The notes: generated by a model not told the origin, from the sequence alone. A DNA stretch of 64,000 nucleotides from Streptococcus sp. 29887 (GCF_032595075.1 NZ_CP118735.1:1826001-1890000), one strand, 5' to 3'. Counted from the first letter of the stretch, positions 18,883 through 28,919 are shown. Translations and numbers: made by a program.

Positions 18883-19596
18883 TTACAATAGTTTATTTTT
18901 TTCTAATACAGCCCTCGTTTCAGGCTGCTCTGGCTGACCAAACTGGGCAACCATACGCTCCGACCAAGTTTCTGTCTGACGGGCTCCTGCATATTCCGTC
19001 TGAACTTGGTCGTAGGCTTCAATCACATCTACACCTTGCTCCACATATTCTTCCTGGAAGACTATGGCTTCACTTGCCAAGCGTGGTTTGACAGGATGGT
19101 TTTGGGCTGGTCGACCAAGTGCAATGCAGAAAATCGGATAGGTATAGTCAGGCAAGTTGAACAGCTCTGCTATTGCCATAGCCTTATGGCGAATCATACC
19201 GATGAAGACACCACCATAACCCAAGCTTTCAGCTGCCAAAAGGGCGTTTTGCCCTGCTAGGCTCGCATCAACAGAAGAAATCAGGAGATTCTCTGTTCCC
19301 TTGGCATCAAAGTCTGAACCATGGAGTTGAGCCGCCTTGCTGGCGCGGTTATGATCGCCCACAAAGAGCAAAATTGCCTTGGCCTGCAAGATAGCTGGCT
19401 GGGGCACCAAATCATAGAGAGCCTGTTTTTTGCCCTCTGATTGAACCACAATGATGGAATAGGATTGGAAATTCTTCCAGCTAGACGCAGCTCGCCCAGC
19501 TGATATAATAGCTTGCAAATGTTCCGCCTCAATGGGCTCTTCCGTAAAACGGCGGACGGAAGTGTGGCTCAACATCAAATCAATGGTTTCATTCAT
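18883..19596 (-). CDS. NfsA-like nitroreductase / NADPH-dependent oxidoreductase
   Basis: A 237-residue flavin oxidoreductase. SVRRFTEEPIEAEHLQAIISAGRAASSW-type N-terminus (residues 14-41) holds FMN-binding Arg residues, and LAAESLGYGGVFIGMIRH and FCIALGRPAQNHPVKPRL are typical of the NfsA/FRP subgroup that reduces nitroaromatics, quinones or flavins with NADPH. Its ATG overlaps the dnaI stop (ATGA). Its presence inside the replication operon probably reflects insertion rather than shared function. Confidence 0.85.
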   Translation of the reverse strand: MNETIDLMLSHTSVRRFTEEPIEAEHLQAIISAGRAASSWKNFQSYSIIVVQSEGKKQALYDLVPQPAILQAKAILLFVGDHNRASKAAQLHGSDFDAKGTENLLISSVDASLAGQNALLAAESLGYGGVFIGMIRHKAMAIAELFNLPDYTYPIFCIALGRPAQNHPVKPRLASEAIVFQEEYVEQGVDVIEAYDQVQTEYAGARQTETWSERMVAQFGQPEQPETRAVLEKNKLL

Positions 19597-20492
19597 CGGC
19601 GGTTCTTTCCTTTCAAATGCAAATCACGAGCCAGATAGCGAATCCGCTCCATAACCCGTTTGGCCTGCCAGGTCTCATCACCAGACTTACCAGAGGCGAA
19701 ATGCCGCTCCAAATCATCAAAGGAGAAATTGGAGGTAAAGAAGGTCGGCAGATTTTCCTGCATACGGTATTGAAGAATGACCTGTAGAACATCGTCGCGC
19801 ACCCACGGACTATGTTGCTCCGCTCCGATGTCATCTAGCACCAAGACCTGAGCCATCTTGATTTCATCAATCCGCTCCTTAACCGAACCATCTTTGATAG
19901 CATTTTTTATATCGACAACAAAGGTTGGATAATGGAGCATGGTGGTTGATTGAAGATGGGTTTTGGATAAAAGGTTGGCTAAATAAGCCATCAAATAACT
20001 TTTTCCAATACCGAAGTTACCATATATATAGAGACCTTTTGGCTTTTCCTCAAATCGTTTGACAAAATCTGCAATTGCCAACATGACTTCCACACGATTT
20101 TCATCACTCTTATCAATATCCGCCACTGTTACATTCTTCAAACTCGCAGGCATATTAATAAGTTGGATACGGTTCTTGATAGCTTCCAGACGACGGTATT
20201 CAACCAATTCCTCTGTCTCAAGATAGGAAACATCCGCATAGCCCTCATTCATAACCAAAACAGGTTGATACCCCTTGGCAATATAGGATTCATCCTGTTT
20301 GACAAAGAGGTCACGCTGACTGATATATTCCAAAAACTTAGAAATGGATAGGGTGATTTCCTGCTGGGTCAAGCCTTCCTTTTTGATAAAAGCAGCGACT
20401 TCAGAATCGCTCACAATCTCCTGATAGAGTTGCTGATAAGATTTTGGACTTGGATTGGTTGCCTGCGACAACCTGTCTTGAACTGATTTCAT
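19593..20492 (-). CDS. dnaI: Primosomal protein DnaI (helicase loader)
   Basis: A 299-residue AAA+ ATPase that loads the replicative helicase. N-terminal helicase-interaction domain (1-130), then Walker A GNFGIGKSYLMAYL near 163-176 and Walker B VLVLDDIGAEQ near 220. The C-terminus has the arginine-finger region FTSNFSFDDLERHF. Its ATG overlaps the dnaB stop. Confidence 0.94.
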   Translation of the reverse strand: MKSVQDRLSQATNPSPKSYQQLYQEIVSDSEVAAFIKKEGLTQQEITLSISKFLEYISQRDLFVKQDESYIAKGYQPVLVMNEGYADVSYLETEELVEYRRLEAIKNRIQLINMPASLKNVTVADIDKSDENRVEVMLAIADFVKRFEEKPKGLYIYGNFGIGKSYLMAYLANLLSKTHLQSTTMLHYPTFVVDIKNAIKDGSVKERIDEIKMAQVLVLDDIGAEQHSPWVRDDVLQVILQYRMQENLPTFFTSNFSFDDLERHFASGKSGDETWQAKRVMERIRYLARDLHLKGKNRR

Positions 20493-21643
20493 CAGCTACC
20501 TCCTTTGTTTTCCATTTCTTCTAATTCACGATAAAGGGCAGCCAGCTTGGCTTGGCCTTCCTGAGTTTGTTCTTGCTGAACCTCTTCCTTACTCCACTCA
20601 GGTACATTGGTTTTTTGTGGCTGGCTCGGCTTGGTGACTGCTTGACCTGTCTTCAAATCTCTTAGGTAAAGAACAGCTGCTTCTGCACTGCCAATCCCCT
20701 TGTAGGAAAAATCATTCCCCAATTTCATGGCATATTTCTCATTCAAATTGGCTGAATCCACCTTGTTAAAAGTGTAGAGGACCAAGACATTGATAACTTC
20801 GTCAAGTAGGCCCAAGTTTGCCAAATCTTTCAAGCACTTCTTCTCTGCCGCAGTGACAACCGCCTTGAGGCGATCCTTGATAAACTGCAAATAATCCTTA
20901 CTGGATATAGCCTTGGCTTCACGAACAATTGCCTCTTCCTGGGGAGTTAAATTTCCTGAAGCTAATGGTCTTGCCTGGCGTGACTGCTGCAAGCGTTTAG
21001 TCGAGATGGTCTGTCCAATGGCTGTTGCTTTGGCCTGACGATAGGTTTCCAACCAGGTCCAACCTGCCTGCTCTGCTATGTGACTAAGGGCAATAATATC
21101 CTCAGCTTCATCTTGAAAAAGAAGCTTGTCCTTAGCCATCAAGGCTTTAAAGGCCGACCAATCAAAATCATGCTTGGGTTCAAAAGCTATTGGAACTTGA
21201 CCATCAATGGTAAAGACTTGGGAGAAGGTTTTGGATACCTTTTTCTCCTTATTTGGTCCAGATACTTGTAAACTTTCTACACTGGCTTCGCCAATCCTTT
21301 GAGCCAATAAATTCTTATAAAGCGGTTTGCCCAAAAATTGTTTGACCGTCAGTGGTGGCAACAAGACCAAGCCTGTCAACTCATCTGCCCGATAAACTTG
21401 TAGCAATTCCATGGCAGATAAGAGATCCAAGGCCTGCTCCAAGCGCTTCATACCGAAATCCATATGATTGAGGATTGTCGCCCACTTGTAACGCCCCTGC
21501 CCCTGATCCGAGAAACTATAGAGGTAATAGTAAAGGGCTAGGGCATCAAAACTAATGATAGGTTGATAACACTGGCTTAAACTGATAATGTCTGGTGTAA
21601 AAGGATTGGTCTTGATGTAGGTAAATAAATCACTTGGTTTCAT
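20492..21643 (-). CDS. dnaB: Replication initiation and membrane attachment protein DnaB
   Basis: Firmicute DnaB (not the helicase), which acts with DnaD and DnaI to load the helicase at oriC. A 383-residue protein starting [15 protein letters not shown]; an AGGTG lies six bases before this ATG. An in-frame GTG three codons earlier is possible. Winged-helix N-terminal part and a C-terminal DnaB/DnaD-type region with [20 protein letters not shown] near 270. The start lies inside the end of nrdR, so the two are coupled. Confidence 0.92.
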   Translation of the reverse strand: MKPSDLFTYIKTNPFTPDIISLSQCYQPIISFDALALYYYLYSFSDQGQGRYKWATILNHMDFGMKRLEQALDLLSAMELLQVYRADELTGLVLLPPLTVKQFLGKPLYKNLLAQRIGEASVESLQVSGPNKEKKVSKTFSQVFTIDGQVPIAFEPKHDFDWSAFKALMAKDKLLFQDEAEDIIALSHIAEQAGWTWLETYRQAKATAIGQTISTKRLQQSRQARPLASGNLTPQEEAIVREAKAISSKDYLQFIKDRLKAVVTAAEKKCLKDLANLGLLDEVINVLVLYTFNKVDSANLNEKYAMKLGNDFSYKGIGSAEAAVLYLRDLKTGQAVTKPSQPQKTNVPEWSKEEVQQEQTQEGQAKLAALYRELEEMENKGGS

Positions 21644-22121
21644 TGGCAGCACCTGACTTTACTTTACTACCCTTAGAAATCATCTGCTTGAGCAGATTTT
21701 CCAACTCTTCCACATCCTTAAAGGAACGATAGACAGAGGCAAAACGCACATAGGTGATTTCATCCAACTCCACCAATTCATCCATGACAAAGTTACCAAT
21801 GACATCACTTTCGACCTCGCCATCACTCTGAGAACGAACCTTCTGCTCAATCCGGTTGACAACTTCGTCTATATCACTAGTTGAAACTGGACGTTTTTGT
21901 GCTGAACGAATAATGCCATTGAAAATCTTTTCACGGGAAAATTGCTCCCTAGTCCCGTCCTTCTTCACAACGACAAGGGTTTTTTCTTCAACACGTTCAT
22001 AGGTGGTAAAACGTTGACCACATTGATCGCAAGAACGACGGCGACGGATGGTGTTGCCATCTTCAGCCTGACGACTATCAATAACACTTGATTTCAAACT
22101 TTGACATTTTGGACAACGCAT
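21630..22121 (-). CDS. nrdR: Transcriptional repressor NrdR
   Basis: A zinc-ribbon plus ATP-cone repressor of ribonucleotide reductase genes. The 163-residue protein has four zinc cysteines in MRCPKCQS and [11 protein letters not shown], then the ATP-cone ([20 protein letters not shown]). The length is normal. It is the first gene of nrdR-dnaB-dnaI. Confidence 0.95.
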   Translation of the reverse strand: MRCPKCQSLKSSVIDSRQAEDGNTIRRRRSCDQCGQRFTTYERVEEKTLVVVKKDGTREQFSREKIFNGIIRSAQKRPVSTSDIDEVVNRIEQKVRSQSDGEVESDVIGNFVMDELVELDEITYVRFASVYRSFKDVEELENLLKQMISKGSKVKSGAANETK

Positions 22122-22171
22122 ACTCTCACTCCTACAACTTCTTTATCACTTCAGTATAGCATAAAAACAGC

Positions 22172-22203
22172 AAAAATAAAAGAAAGCGAGAAAACTCACT
22201 TTC
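22172..22203 (-). terminator. Terminator of the AI-2E-family gene
   Basis: Minus strand GAAAGTGAG pairs with CTCGCTTTC (one G-T pair, 4-nt loop) followed by TTTTATTTTT. It lies between the AI-2E-family stop and nrdR. Confidence 0.75.
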
Positions 22204-22218
22204 TATTTTTAACCATTG

Positions 22219-23343
22219 TTAACCGACTGTTGCATCCTCTTGCTTCTTCAAGCGACTGGCAACCCATTCACGAACCAGACGGTAAATAACCGCAAAGATA
22301 GGTGTAAAGAAGACCATACCAAGCAAGCCAAATAAATTTCCACCAATTAAGGCTGCAGCAAGGGTAAACAAGGTCGGAAGTCCAACCGATTGTCCAACCA
22401 CGCGTGGATAGATAACATTCCCCTCAATCAACTGAATAATCTGGAAGAGAGCAATAGACCAAAGTGCCAAGAGGGGATTTTGAACCGCCACAAATAAGGC
22501 ACTAATCAGACAGGCGGTAAAGGGACCAATGTAAGGCACAAAGGATAAAACACCTGCCAAAATTCCTGCCATGCTGGCATAAGGAATTCCTGAGAGAGAA
22601 TAACTCACAAATACGAGAGTACCGATAATACAGGCTTCTACGATTTGGCTCATTAGGAATTTATCGTAAGTATCAACAATGACCTCTCCAATATAACTAA
22701 TCACTCGAACAGTTTTTGTCGGCAGTATCGCTTGTAGGAATTTACCTGTCATAGCTTGCAGATGTTCCTTGCTCCCAAGTATTGCCAAGGTAAAGAAGAA
22801 GGCCATCACAAGCGTCATGGTATTGGAAAAAATACCAGTGACATTTGATACTAAACCTGATAAGACTGGTGTTACCAAATTGGAAATAAAGGTTAGATTT
22901 TTCAATTGGTCCAGCATACCTGCAATTTGCTCACCCAACTGACCAGCCAAAAGTCCATTTTTTTCCAGGAAGCTTGTGAGGGCATTGACCGATTTAGGAA
23001 TGGCTGTGCTACTCACCGTCACTAATTGCGACACCGTTGACATCAAGGTAGGAAGAACAATCAACACCAACCCAGTAACAATTAAAGCAAAGCCAATCAA
23101 CACCCCAACAATAGCCAAGGAACGTTTGGATTTATTCAAAAAAGAAATCTTCTCTATCTGATCCTCTATCTTTTTCATAGGCACATTTAAAATAAAGGCA
23201 ATGATACTCCCTATAAAGAGAGAATTCATGCTTCCCAACAAAATCTGAACTGCCTTGTATATCGTATCCCAATTCAATACAGCTAAGAGGGTAGCTCCAG
23301 CCAACAAAATCAATAAAGCTTTTTCTTTAAACGACGAATTCAT
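22219..23343 (-). CDS. AI-2E-family transporter (PerM/YtvI-like)
   Basis: A 374-residue membrane protein with about eight hydrophobic segments, typical of the AI-2E (UPF0118) family; PF01594 members include sodium/proton exchangers and putative permeases. The conserved PYIGPF motif is present (FVPYIGPFTACLI) as is EGNVIYPRVVGQSVGLPTL. The real substrate is unknown; the family name does not prove autoinducer export. Monocistronic, with its own terminator. Confidence 0.85.
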   Translation of the reverse strand: MNSSFKEKALLILLAGATLLAVLNWDTIYKAVQILLGSMNSLFIGSIIAFILNVPMKKIEDQIEKISFLNKSKRSLAIVGVLIGFALIVTGLVLIVLPTLMSTVSQLVTVSSTAIPKSVNALTSFLEKNGLLAGQLGEQIAGMLDQLKNLTFISNLVTPVLSGLVSNVTGIFSNTMTLVMAFFFTLAILGSKEHLQAMTGKFLQAILPTKTVRVISYIGEVIVDTYDKFLMSQIVEACIIGTLVFVSYSLSGIPYASMAGILAGVLSFVPYIGPFTACLISALFVAVQNPLLALWSIALFQIIQLIEGNVIYPRVVGQSVGLPTLFTLAAALIGGNLFGLLGMVFFTPIFAVIYRLVREWVASRLKKQEDATVG

Positions 23344-23389
23344 AATATCTCCAATTTTGTATGATTAGCATTCAGTTTATCATAGGAAG

Positions 23390-23419
23390 CAAAAAAAAGA
23401 AAGAGTTTCCCCTTTCTTA
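23390..23419 (-). terminator. Terminator of the CovR-like gene
   Basis: Minus strand AGAAAGGGG pairs with CTCTTTCT across a short loop followed by eight T, starting at the stop codon. Confidence 0.7.
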
Positions 23420-24106
23420 ATCTCGCATGGCATAGCCAACGCCACGAACAGTCTTGATGTAAGATGGTTTACCAGTAACATCTAATTTTCCACGTAAATA
23501 ACGAATATATACATCTACTACATTAGTTTCTGAAGTCGTTTCGTACTTCCAAACCCGCTCTAGCAATTGTTCTCGGCTGACAGGTTCGGGGCTGTTCATC
23601 AGAGTTGCAAGCAAATCATATTCGCGTCTGGTCAGGTTAATCAACTCATCCCCACGAGTAACTGTTCGATTTTGAAAATCGACCTTTAGGTCACGATAGG
23701 CCGCCTGCATAGGAACATGTTTACAGTTTCTATCAATAAAATCTCGCCCACGGAAGATGGCTGCAATTTGCTCAACCAATTCACTAATAACGAAGGGTTT
23801 TACAACATAAGAAACTGCGTATGAAAGCACTTCTTCTCCATATTTGGCAACATCAGCTGAATCAATGGCCACAATCAACACACTAGCAGGCTTGATTGCG
23901 AGCAACTCTCTGGACAAGTCTTTACTGGACATATCCGACAGCTGAAAACTCATCAAAATCAAGTCAAAATCTGTTTCATGAGCTAAAGATAGGACTTCTT
24001 TCCCTGTTGAAGCGTAGTCTACCAAATACTCCTTCTTCTGTAATTCCATGGAAACAAAGTGCGAAAGATTGCGCTCTCTTCCTGCAATTAAAATTTTCTT
24101 AGCCAT
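23417..24106 (-). CDS. CovR-like OmpR-family regulator with a degenerate receiver domain
   Basis: The 229-residue protein (start MAKKILIAG; an ATG four codons upstream is also possible) has an OmpR/PhoB winged helix at the C-terminus with LTRREYDLLATLMNSPEPVS, ETNVVDVYIRYLRGKLD and IKTVRGVGYAMRD, close to CovR/CsrR. The receiver is abnormal: the phospho-acceptor position 53 is Ser (LILMSFQLSD) rather than Asp, and the acidic pair at 9-10 is Gly-Arg. Lys103 is kept. Phospho-control by a kinase is therefore unlikely. No sensor kinase is adjacent. An orphan CovR has been reported in S. suis, and this may be that gene. Confidence 0.85.
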   Translation of the reverse strand: MAKKILIAGRERNLSHFVSMELQKKEYLVDYASTGKEVLSLAHETDFDLILMSFQLSDMSSKDLSRELLAIKPASVLIVAIDSADVAKYGEEVLSYAVSYVVKPFVISELVEQIAAIFRGRDFIDRNCKHVPMQAAYRDLKVDFQNRTVTRGDELINLTRREYDLLATLMNSPEPVSREQLLERVWKYETTSETNVVDVYIRYLRGKLDVTGKPSYIKTVRGVGYAMRD

Positions 24107-24160
24107 TATCTCTTTCATTGTTCTCTCTATCAATCAAATCAGCTAGCGATAAATTAGAAA

Positions 24161-24335
24161 GAAGAGGCTGGGCATAAAGTCCAAAGACACTTCTCAGAGT
24201 TCGTGTCAACATCTCAGCGCAGTGGTTGATTGGCAGATTTGTTCGTGTTTTACCCTCCAAATCTGACCTAATCAACTGTGCGGGGGTGGGAAGACGAACT
24301 CTTTTTTGACTAGTCGAGTTCTTTCCCACTCCCAT
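24161..24335. repeat. Intergenic element with an IS-like end and a long hairpin
   Basis: A 175-bp non-coding stretch between gnd and the CovR-like gene. Its left end, AGAAGAGGCTGGGCA, equals the outer end of the IS1182-type element at 8368. The right half forms a strong stem (GTGGGAAAGAACTC with GAGTTCGTCTTCCCAC, imperfect) close to the gnd stop codon and may act as its terminator. I take it as a MITE-like or dispersed repeat; the small open frame across it looks accidental. Confidence 0.6.
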
Positions 24336-24340
24336 TCTTT

Positions 24341-25768
24341 TTATTTTGATTCGCTATACCAATCGTAGTGGAAGACACCTTCTTTGTCTTTACGGTTGTA
24401 AGTGTGAGCACCAAAGTAGTCACGTTGGGCTTGGATCAAGTTAGCCGGCAAGTTTTCTGCACGGTAGCTGTCAAAGTAGGTAATAGCAGCTGAGAAGGTT
24501 GGCACAGGCACTCCTGCTTGAACAGCCAAGGTTACCACATCACGAACAGCCTGTTGGTATTTAGCTGTTACATCAAGGAAGTACTCATCCAAGAGCAAGT
24601 TTGCCAAATCTTCGTCACGTCCGTAGGCATCTGTAATCTTTTGCAAGAAACGAGCACGGATGATACAACCTGCACGCCAGATTTTTGCGATTTCACCAAA
24701 TGGCAAGTTCCAGTTGTTTTCTTTAGAAGCAACACGCAACTGTGCAAAACCTTGTGCATAAGACATAATTTTTGAGAAGTAGAGGGCTTGACGGATTTTT
24801 TCTACCAATTCAGCCTTGTCGCCTTCGTATGCAAACGGAGCTGGTTTTGGAAGGACCTTGCTTGCTGCCACACGCTCATCCTTGTAAGTTGAAATGTAAC
24901 GAGCAAAGACGGATTCTGTAATCAATGACAATGGCACACCCAAGTCAAGTGATGATTGGCTAGTCCATTTACCAGTACCCTTGTTACCAGCAGCGTCCAT
25001 GATATAGTCAACGATTGGACCATCTTGACCTTGGTCATCCTTGCGTTTCAAAATGTCAGCCGTGATTTCAATCAAGTAGCTGTCTAGTTCACCCTTGTTC
25101 CACTCAGTAAAGATATCAGCCATTTCATCTACTGACAAACCAAGCAAGTGTTGCATGAGGTCATAAGATTCTGCAATCAATTGCATGTCACCATACTCGA
25201 TACCGTTGTGGACCATTTTTACATAGTGACCAGCACCATCTGGACCGATGTAAGTCACACATGGAGCGCCGTCTTCTGGAGCTTTTGCTGAAATTTCTTC
25301 CAAGACATCTGCCACCAATTCGTAAGCTTCTTTTTGACCACCAGGCATGATAGATGGACCTTCAAGGGCTCCTTTTTCACCACCAGATACACCTGTACCG
25401 ATGAAGTTGATACCTGAGTTAGCCAATTCTTTGGAACGACGGATAGTGTCTTCATAGAAGGTATTTCCACCGTCAATCAAGATGTCCCCTTCATCCAAGT
25501 GTGGTAAGAGGGCTTGAATGGTTGCATCTGTACCAGGACCAGCTTGAACCATAAGCATAATACGACGTGGTTTTTCGATAGATGCTACAAAGCTTTCTAC
25601 ATCGTAGCTTGGTACCAAGTTTTTACCTGGGTTGCTTGCAACAACGTCTTCTGTCTTATCAGCAGAACGGTTGTAAATGGCTACTGAATAACCACGTGAT
25701 TCTACGTTAAGTGCCAGGTTGCGACCCATAACGGCCATTCCTACAACACCAAAATTTGCTTTTGTCAT
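24341..25768 (-). CDS. gnd: 6-phosphogluconate dehydrogenase (decarboxylating)
   Basis: Oxidative pentose phosphate pathway: 6-phosphogluconate to ribulose 5-phosphate with NADPH. The 475-residue protein has [15 protein letters not shown] (Rossmann loop 7-21), [21 protein letters not shown] (about 128-148) and catalytic Lys in [18 protein letters not shown] (about 184-201). Full length and well conserved. Confidence 0.96.
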   Translation of the reverse strand: MTKANFGVVGMAVMGRNLALNVESRGYSVAIYNRSADKTEDVVASNPGKNLVPSYDVESFVASIEKPRRIMLMVQAGPGTDATIQALLPHLDEGDILIDGGNTFYEDTIRRSKELANSGINFIGTGVSGGEKGALEGPSIMPGGQKEAYELVADVLEEISAKAPEDGAPCVTYIGPDGAGHYVKMVHNGIEYGDMQLIAESYDLMQHLLGLSVDEMADIFTEWNKGELDSYLIEITADILKRKDDQGQDGPIVDYIMDAAGNKGTGKWTSQSSLDLGVPLSLITESVFARYISTYKDERVAASKVLPKPAPFAYEGDKAELVEKIRQALYFSKIMSYAQGFAQLRVASKENNWNLPFGEIAKIWRAGCIIRARFLQKITDAYGRDEDLANLLLDEYFLDVTAKYQQAVRDVVTLAVQAGVPVPTFSAAITYFDSYRAENLPANLIQAQRDYFGAHTYNRKDKEGVFHYDWYSESK

Positions 25769-25855
25769 TTGTTTACTCCTCTAATTTGTATCTCTTTTAT
25801 TATACACTGAAAGCTTAAAATTGACAAGAATTTTCAGATAATTTAACCATCCAAA

Positions 25856-26395
25856 CTATTCTTCGCTATCAAACAAGCCCTGTAATTGTGCAAAAGGACT
25901 ATTGGCTTCTTTTTTCTCTTGCGCTTTTAGGTGGAAATCTTCCTCGGTCATCAAAGCCCAAGCTTGACCAGTTGGCAGTTCCTGCCCAGCTTCTTCTTCA
26001 GGTGTCAAAACCTTGATAGGAATAGCTAGGAGAATATTATCCGCTACACTTTCTTCTAAGACGATGTGGTCATCTTCTACCACCAATACCATATCCTCAT
26101 CAATCAAGTCCTGCTCCTTAAGAACAGCCTCATTGGCAACAAAGAGTTCATTGACTTCTTGCACTTCATGTAAAAGGACAGGTTGCAGGGAACGGCTGGA
26201 AGCCAAGGTAATGTCGTAAGTCATCTGATAGTCCAAGAAAAAGAAACCTGATTCAAAGCGAACATTTCCACTTACTTGTACAGGCGACAAACCTAAAACT
26301 TCACTATTTCGAGCTTGCAATTCTTCCTGTAAATCCAAGGTTTTATCAAAGGAGATTCCATCTGGATTTTTCTGAATATCGTAAATATGAAACAT
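25856..26395 (-). CDS. DUF177 (YceD-like) protein
   Basis: A 179-residue acidic protein of the DUF177 family, known in other bacteria next to rpmF and in plants as a plastid 23S rRNA accumulation factor. Features are RFESGFFFLDYQMTYDITLASSRSLQPV in the core and the C-terminal NSPFAQLQGLFDS, which matches the usual DPRLAxLxxL ending. rpmF does not follow here; trxB is upstream, nine bases away. A role in rRNA handling is by family only. Confidence 0.82.
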   Translation of the reverse strand: MFHIYDIQKNPDGISFDKTLDLQEELQARNSEVLGLSPVQVSGNVRFESGFFFLDYQMTYDITLASSRSLQPVLLHEVQEVNELFVANEAVLKEQDLIDEDMVLVVEDDHIVLEESVADNILLAIPIKVLTPEEEAGQELPTGQAWALMTEEDFHLKAQEKKEANSPFAQLQGLFDSEE

Positions 26396-26404
26396 AATTT
26401 TCCC

Positions 26405-27322
26405 CTATTCAGCTAGTTCTATGATGTAATTATAGACTTCCTGACCGGCAACTGCACCATTTCCAACGGCAGTCGCAATCTGGCGTAGTTGATTTTGGCG
26501 AATGTCACCGATGGCGTAAATACCAGATTTGCTGGTTGCCATCTTTTCATCCGTGATAATCCAACCTGCTTCGTCCGTAATACCCAAATCGGCAACCGAA
26601 TCCGTCATCGGATCCAAACCGACATAGATAAAGACACCACCGAAGTCCAGTTCGCTGACTTCCTCTGTTTTCACATTTTTGATAACAACGCTTTGTACAC
26701 GTAAGTCGTCGCCCTTGATTTCTTCCACTACGCTATCCCAGATGAAGTTAATTTTTTCATTGGCAAATGCACGGTCTTGGATAACTTTTTGAGCACGGAG
26801 CTGGTCACGGCGATGAACAATTGTCACGGTTTCAGCAAACTGTGTCAAGAAAAGGGCTTCTTCGACCGCAGAATCACCTCCGCCAACTACCAAGAGCTTC
26901 TGACCACGGAAGAAGGCACCGTCACAGACGGCACAGTAGGAAACTCCTCGGCTATTGTAGGTATCCTCACCCGAAACACCTAGTAAGCGGTGTTTAGCCC
27001 CCATGGCTAGAATGACAGTTTTGGTTTCCAAAACACCATCTTCTGTAATAACTTTCTTGATTGGTCCATCTTCTTCGATACGCACCAAGGTACCAAAAAT
27101 GTGATCTACTCCGAATTTTTCCAGAGGTTCAAACATTTTCTCTGCCAAGGCTGGACCAGAAATATGGTCATAGCCTGGATAGTTTTCGATTTCAGCCGTA
27201 TTGTTCATCTGGCCGCCGTAAATACCACGTTCCAGAAGAGCTACTTTTAGATTGCTACGTCCTGCGTAGAGGGCAGCAGTCATCCCTGCAGGACCTGCTC
27301 CAACAACAATTGTATCGTACAT
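26405..27322 (-). CDS. trxB: Thioredoxin reductase
   Basis: Reduces thioredoxin with NADPH. The 305-residue protein has the FAD loop VVGAGPAGMTAALYAGR (6-22), the redox-active CxxC in SYCAVCDGAFF (about 129-139), the NADPH loop VVGGGDSAVEEALFL (about 148-162) and AIGDIRQNQLRQIATAVGNG. Low-molecular-weight class, normal length. It follows DUF4059 by 11 bases, a conserved streptococcal pair. Confidence 0.95.
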   Translation of the reverse strand: MYDTIVVGAGPAGMTAALYAGRSNLKVALLERGIYGGQMNNTAEIENYPGYDHISGPALAEKMFEPLEKFGVDHIFGTLVRIEEDGPIKKVITEDGVLETKTVILAMGAKHRLLGVSGEDTYNSRGVSYCAVCDGAFFRGQKLLVVGGGDSAVEEALFLTQFAETVTIVHRRDQLRAQKVIQDRAFANEKINFIWDSVVEEIKGDDLRVQSVVIKNVKTEEVSELDFGGVFIYVGLDPMTDSVADLGITDEAGWIITDEKMATSKSGIYAIGDIRQNQLRQIATAVGNGAVAGQEVYNYIIELAE

Positions 27323-27333
27323 ATCTTTTCCTT

Positions 27334-27558
27334 CTATGCTTTAAACATTAACAAAATCCCCATGACCCCAAAAGCAAGAATTGGGATGGTCATGACGTTG
27401 ATCATCAACAAATCAAATATAAAATCCTGGCGCTCTTGCGGCGTTCGATCAACTTTTTTACCTGCTCTTACAGCAAAATAAATCAAGCTAGATAGAATAG
27501 CCAGCAGGGCTGCGACCAAAAGCCCCTGCAAATAAAAACTAAGAATATTTTGTAACAT
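27334..27558 (-). CDS. DUF4059 small membrane protein
   Basis: A 74-residue protein with two membrane helices (about 6-27 and 50-72) separated by a charged loop GKKVDRTPQERQD. Streptococcal DUF4059 proteins are found next to trxB, as here. The ATG at 27558 is used; a TTG four codons upstream is closer to the GGAGGG sequence but too near for a good start. Function unknown. Confidence 0.78.
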   Translation of the reverse strand: MLQNILSFYLQGLLVAALLAILSSLIYFAVRAGKKVDRTPQERQDFIFDLLMINVMTIPILAFGVMGILLMFKA

Positions 27559-27575
27559 GGTCTTTTCCAACCCTC

Positions 27576-28919
27576 CTAGAAGGTTTGGCGTTTGGCCTTG
27601 CGCTCTGCACGCCCCTTGGCACGGGCTTCTACACGCTTGGTCTTGCGACGTTTCTCATCCACTGCCCATTGGATTTTCTTCTTATAGCCTGGTTTGACTT
27701 TTTTCTTTTTCTTCTTCACCAAGCCAATCATTTCCAAGTCCAGTTTTTCACGAGATTTTTCTCGGTTGACACGGCGATCACGGTCGTAGGTATCAACAAA
27801 CTCCCCATTCTTCATTTCTTTTGGCAAGAATTTGATGTTGAGTTTTTCTAACTCGCGAATGTCCGCATCATCACTCGGCTGATAGAGGGTAATAGCAATA
27901 CCCGACAAGCCATTTCGACCTGTCCGACCCACACGGTGGACAAAGAAAGAAAGGTCCTGTGGAATGGCATCGTTGATAACATGACTGACACCTTCGATAT
28001 CAATCCCACGCGCTGCCAAGTCTGTCGCTACGATATACTGAAAATCCAAATTTTTCACCTGGTTCATGATCCGCTTGCGTTCACGCGGTGGAATGTCCCC
28101 ATGAATTTTTGCAACCCGCAAACCATTAGCAGTTAAGTAACTGTGCAATTCATCTGCACGGGTCTTTGTATTAACAAAAATCATAGCCAAATATGGCTGC
28201 ATGAGCTTGGTCGCTTCCAAAATCTGCGCATTGCGATCACGGCCCTTGGTTGAAATCAGCCAGTTTTCAATGGTATCTGAAATGACCGTCTGGGTCTTGA
28301 TTTGTTCCATGACTGGATTAGACAAATACTTTTTCAAAAACGGTTGCAGTTTCTGCGGAATAGTGGCTGAAAAGACCATAAATTGTAGATCTTTTGGCAG
28401 ACTTCCGGCAATCTTATCTACCGTTTCCAAAAAGCCCATGTCCAAGGTCATATCTGCCTCATCCACCACAAAGGTTTTAGCCTTGTGAATGGCCAGGTCA
28501 CCTGATTTAACCAAGTCATAAATACGGCCTGGTGTCCCAACAACAATGTGGGGCTGACCAGCTTGAAGTTTGTCAATCTGACGGTTTTTATCTGTACCGC
28601 CAACATAATTGGTCACACGAACTTCCATGTCCGAATGACTAGCCAACTGACGTGCCGCTTGATAAATCTGAGTTGCCAATTCTCGAGATGGAGCTGTAAT
28701 AACTGCTTGAACCTGATCTAATTCCTCATTTAGCTTTTGGAAGATGGGAATTAAGAAGGTATGGGTCTTTCCTGAGCCTGTTTTTGACTCTCCAATTAAG
28801 TCACGACCAGACAAGACGATTGGGATTAGTTTTTCCTGAACCTCTGTCGGCTGAACAAAGTTAATTTCTTTCAAAGCCTCCTGAATATAAGGCTTGAGTT
28901 TCATATCTGTAAATTTCAT
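27576..28919 (-). CDS. DEAD-box RNA helicase
   Basis: A 447-residue ATP-dependent RNA helicase with Q-motif region, Walker A SKTGSGKTHTF, FVVDEADMTLDMGF (DEAD), VFSATIPQ (SAT), and the C-terminal HRVGRTGRNG. A Lys/Arg-rich tail (VKKKKKKVKPGYKKK and KGRAERKAKRQ) suggests RNA binding; the layout resembles CshB-type helicases linked to ribosome assembly or cold adaptation. The ATG at 28919 follows AGAGGAAACT; the longer frame to 28946 lacks such a site. Confidence 0.9.
   Translation of the reverse strand: MKFTDMKLKPYIQEALKEINFVQPTEVQEKLIPIVLSGRDLIGESKTGSGKTHTFLIPIFQKLNEELDQVQAVITAPSRELATQIYQAARQLASHSDMEVRVTNYVGGTDKNRQIDKLQAGQPHIVVGTPGRIYDLVKSGDLAIHKAKTFVVDEADMTLDMGFLETVDKIAGSLPKDLQFMVFSATIPQKLQPFLKKYLSNPVMEQIKTQTVISDTIENWLISTKGRDRNAQILEATKLMQPYLAMIFVNTKTRADELHSYLTANGLRVAKIHGDIPPRERKRIMNQVKNLDFQYIVATDLAARGIDIEGVSHVINDAIPQDLSFFVHRVGRTGRNGLSGIAITLYQPSDDADIRELEKLNIKFLPKEMKNGEFVDTYDRDRRVNREKSREKLDLEMIGLVKKKKKKVKPGYKKKIQWAVDEKRRKTKRVEARAKGRAERKAKRQTF

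Noticed and set aside
24099..24335. Minus-strand 78-codon frame between gnd and the CovR-like gene
   Set aside because: It crosses a structured intergenic repeat and shows no family resemblance or ribosome binding site.
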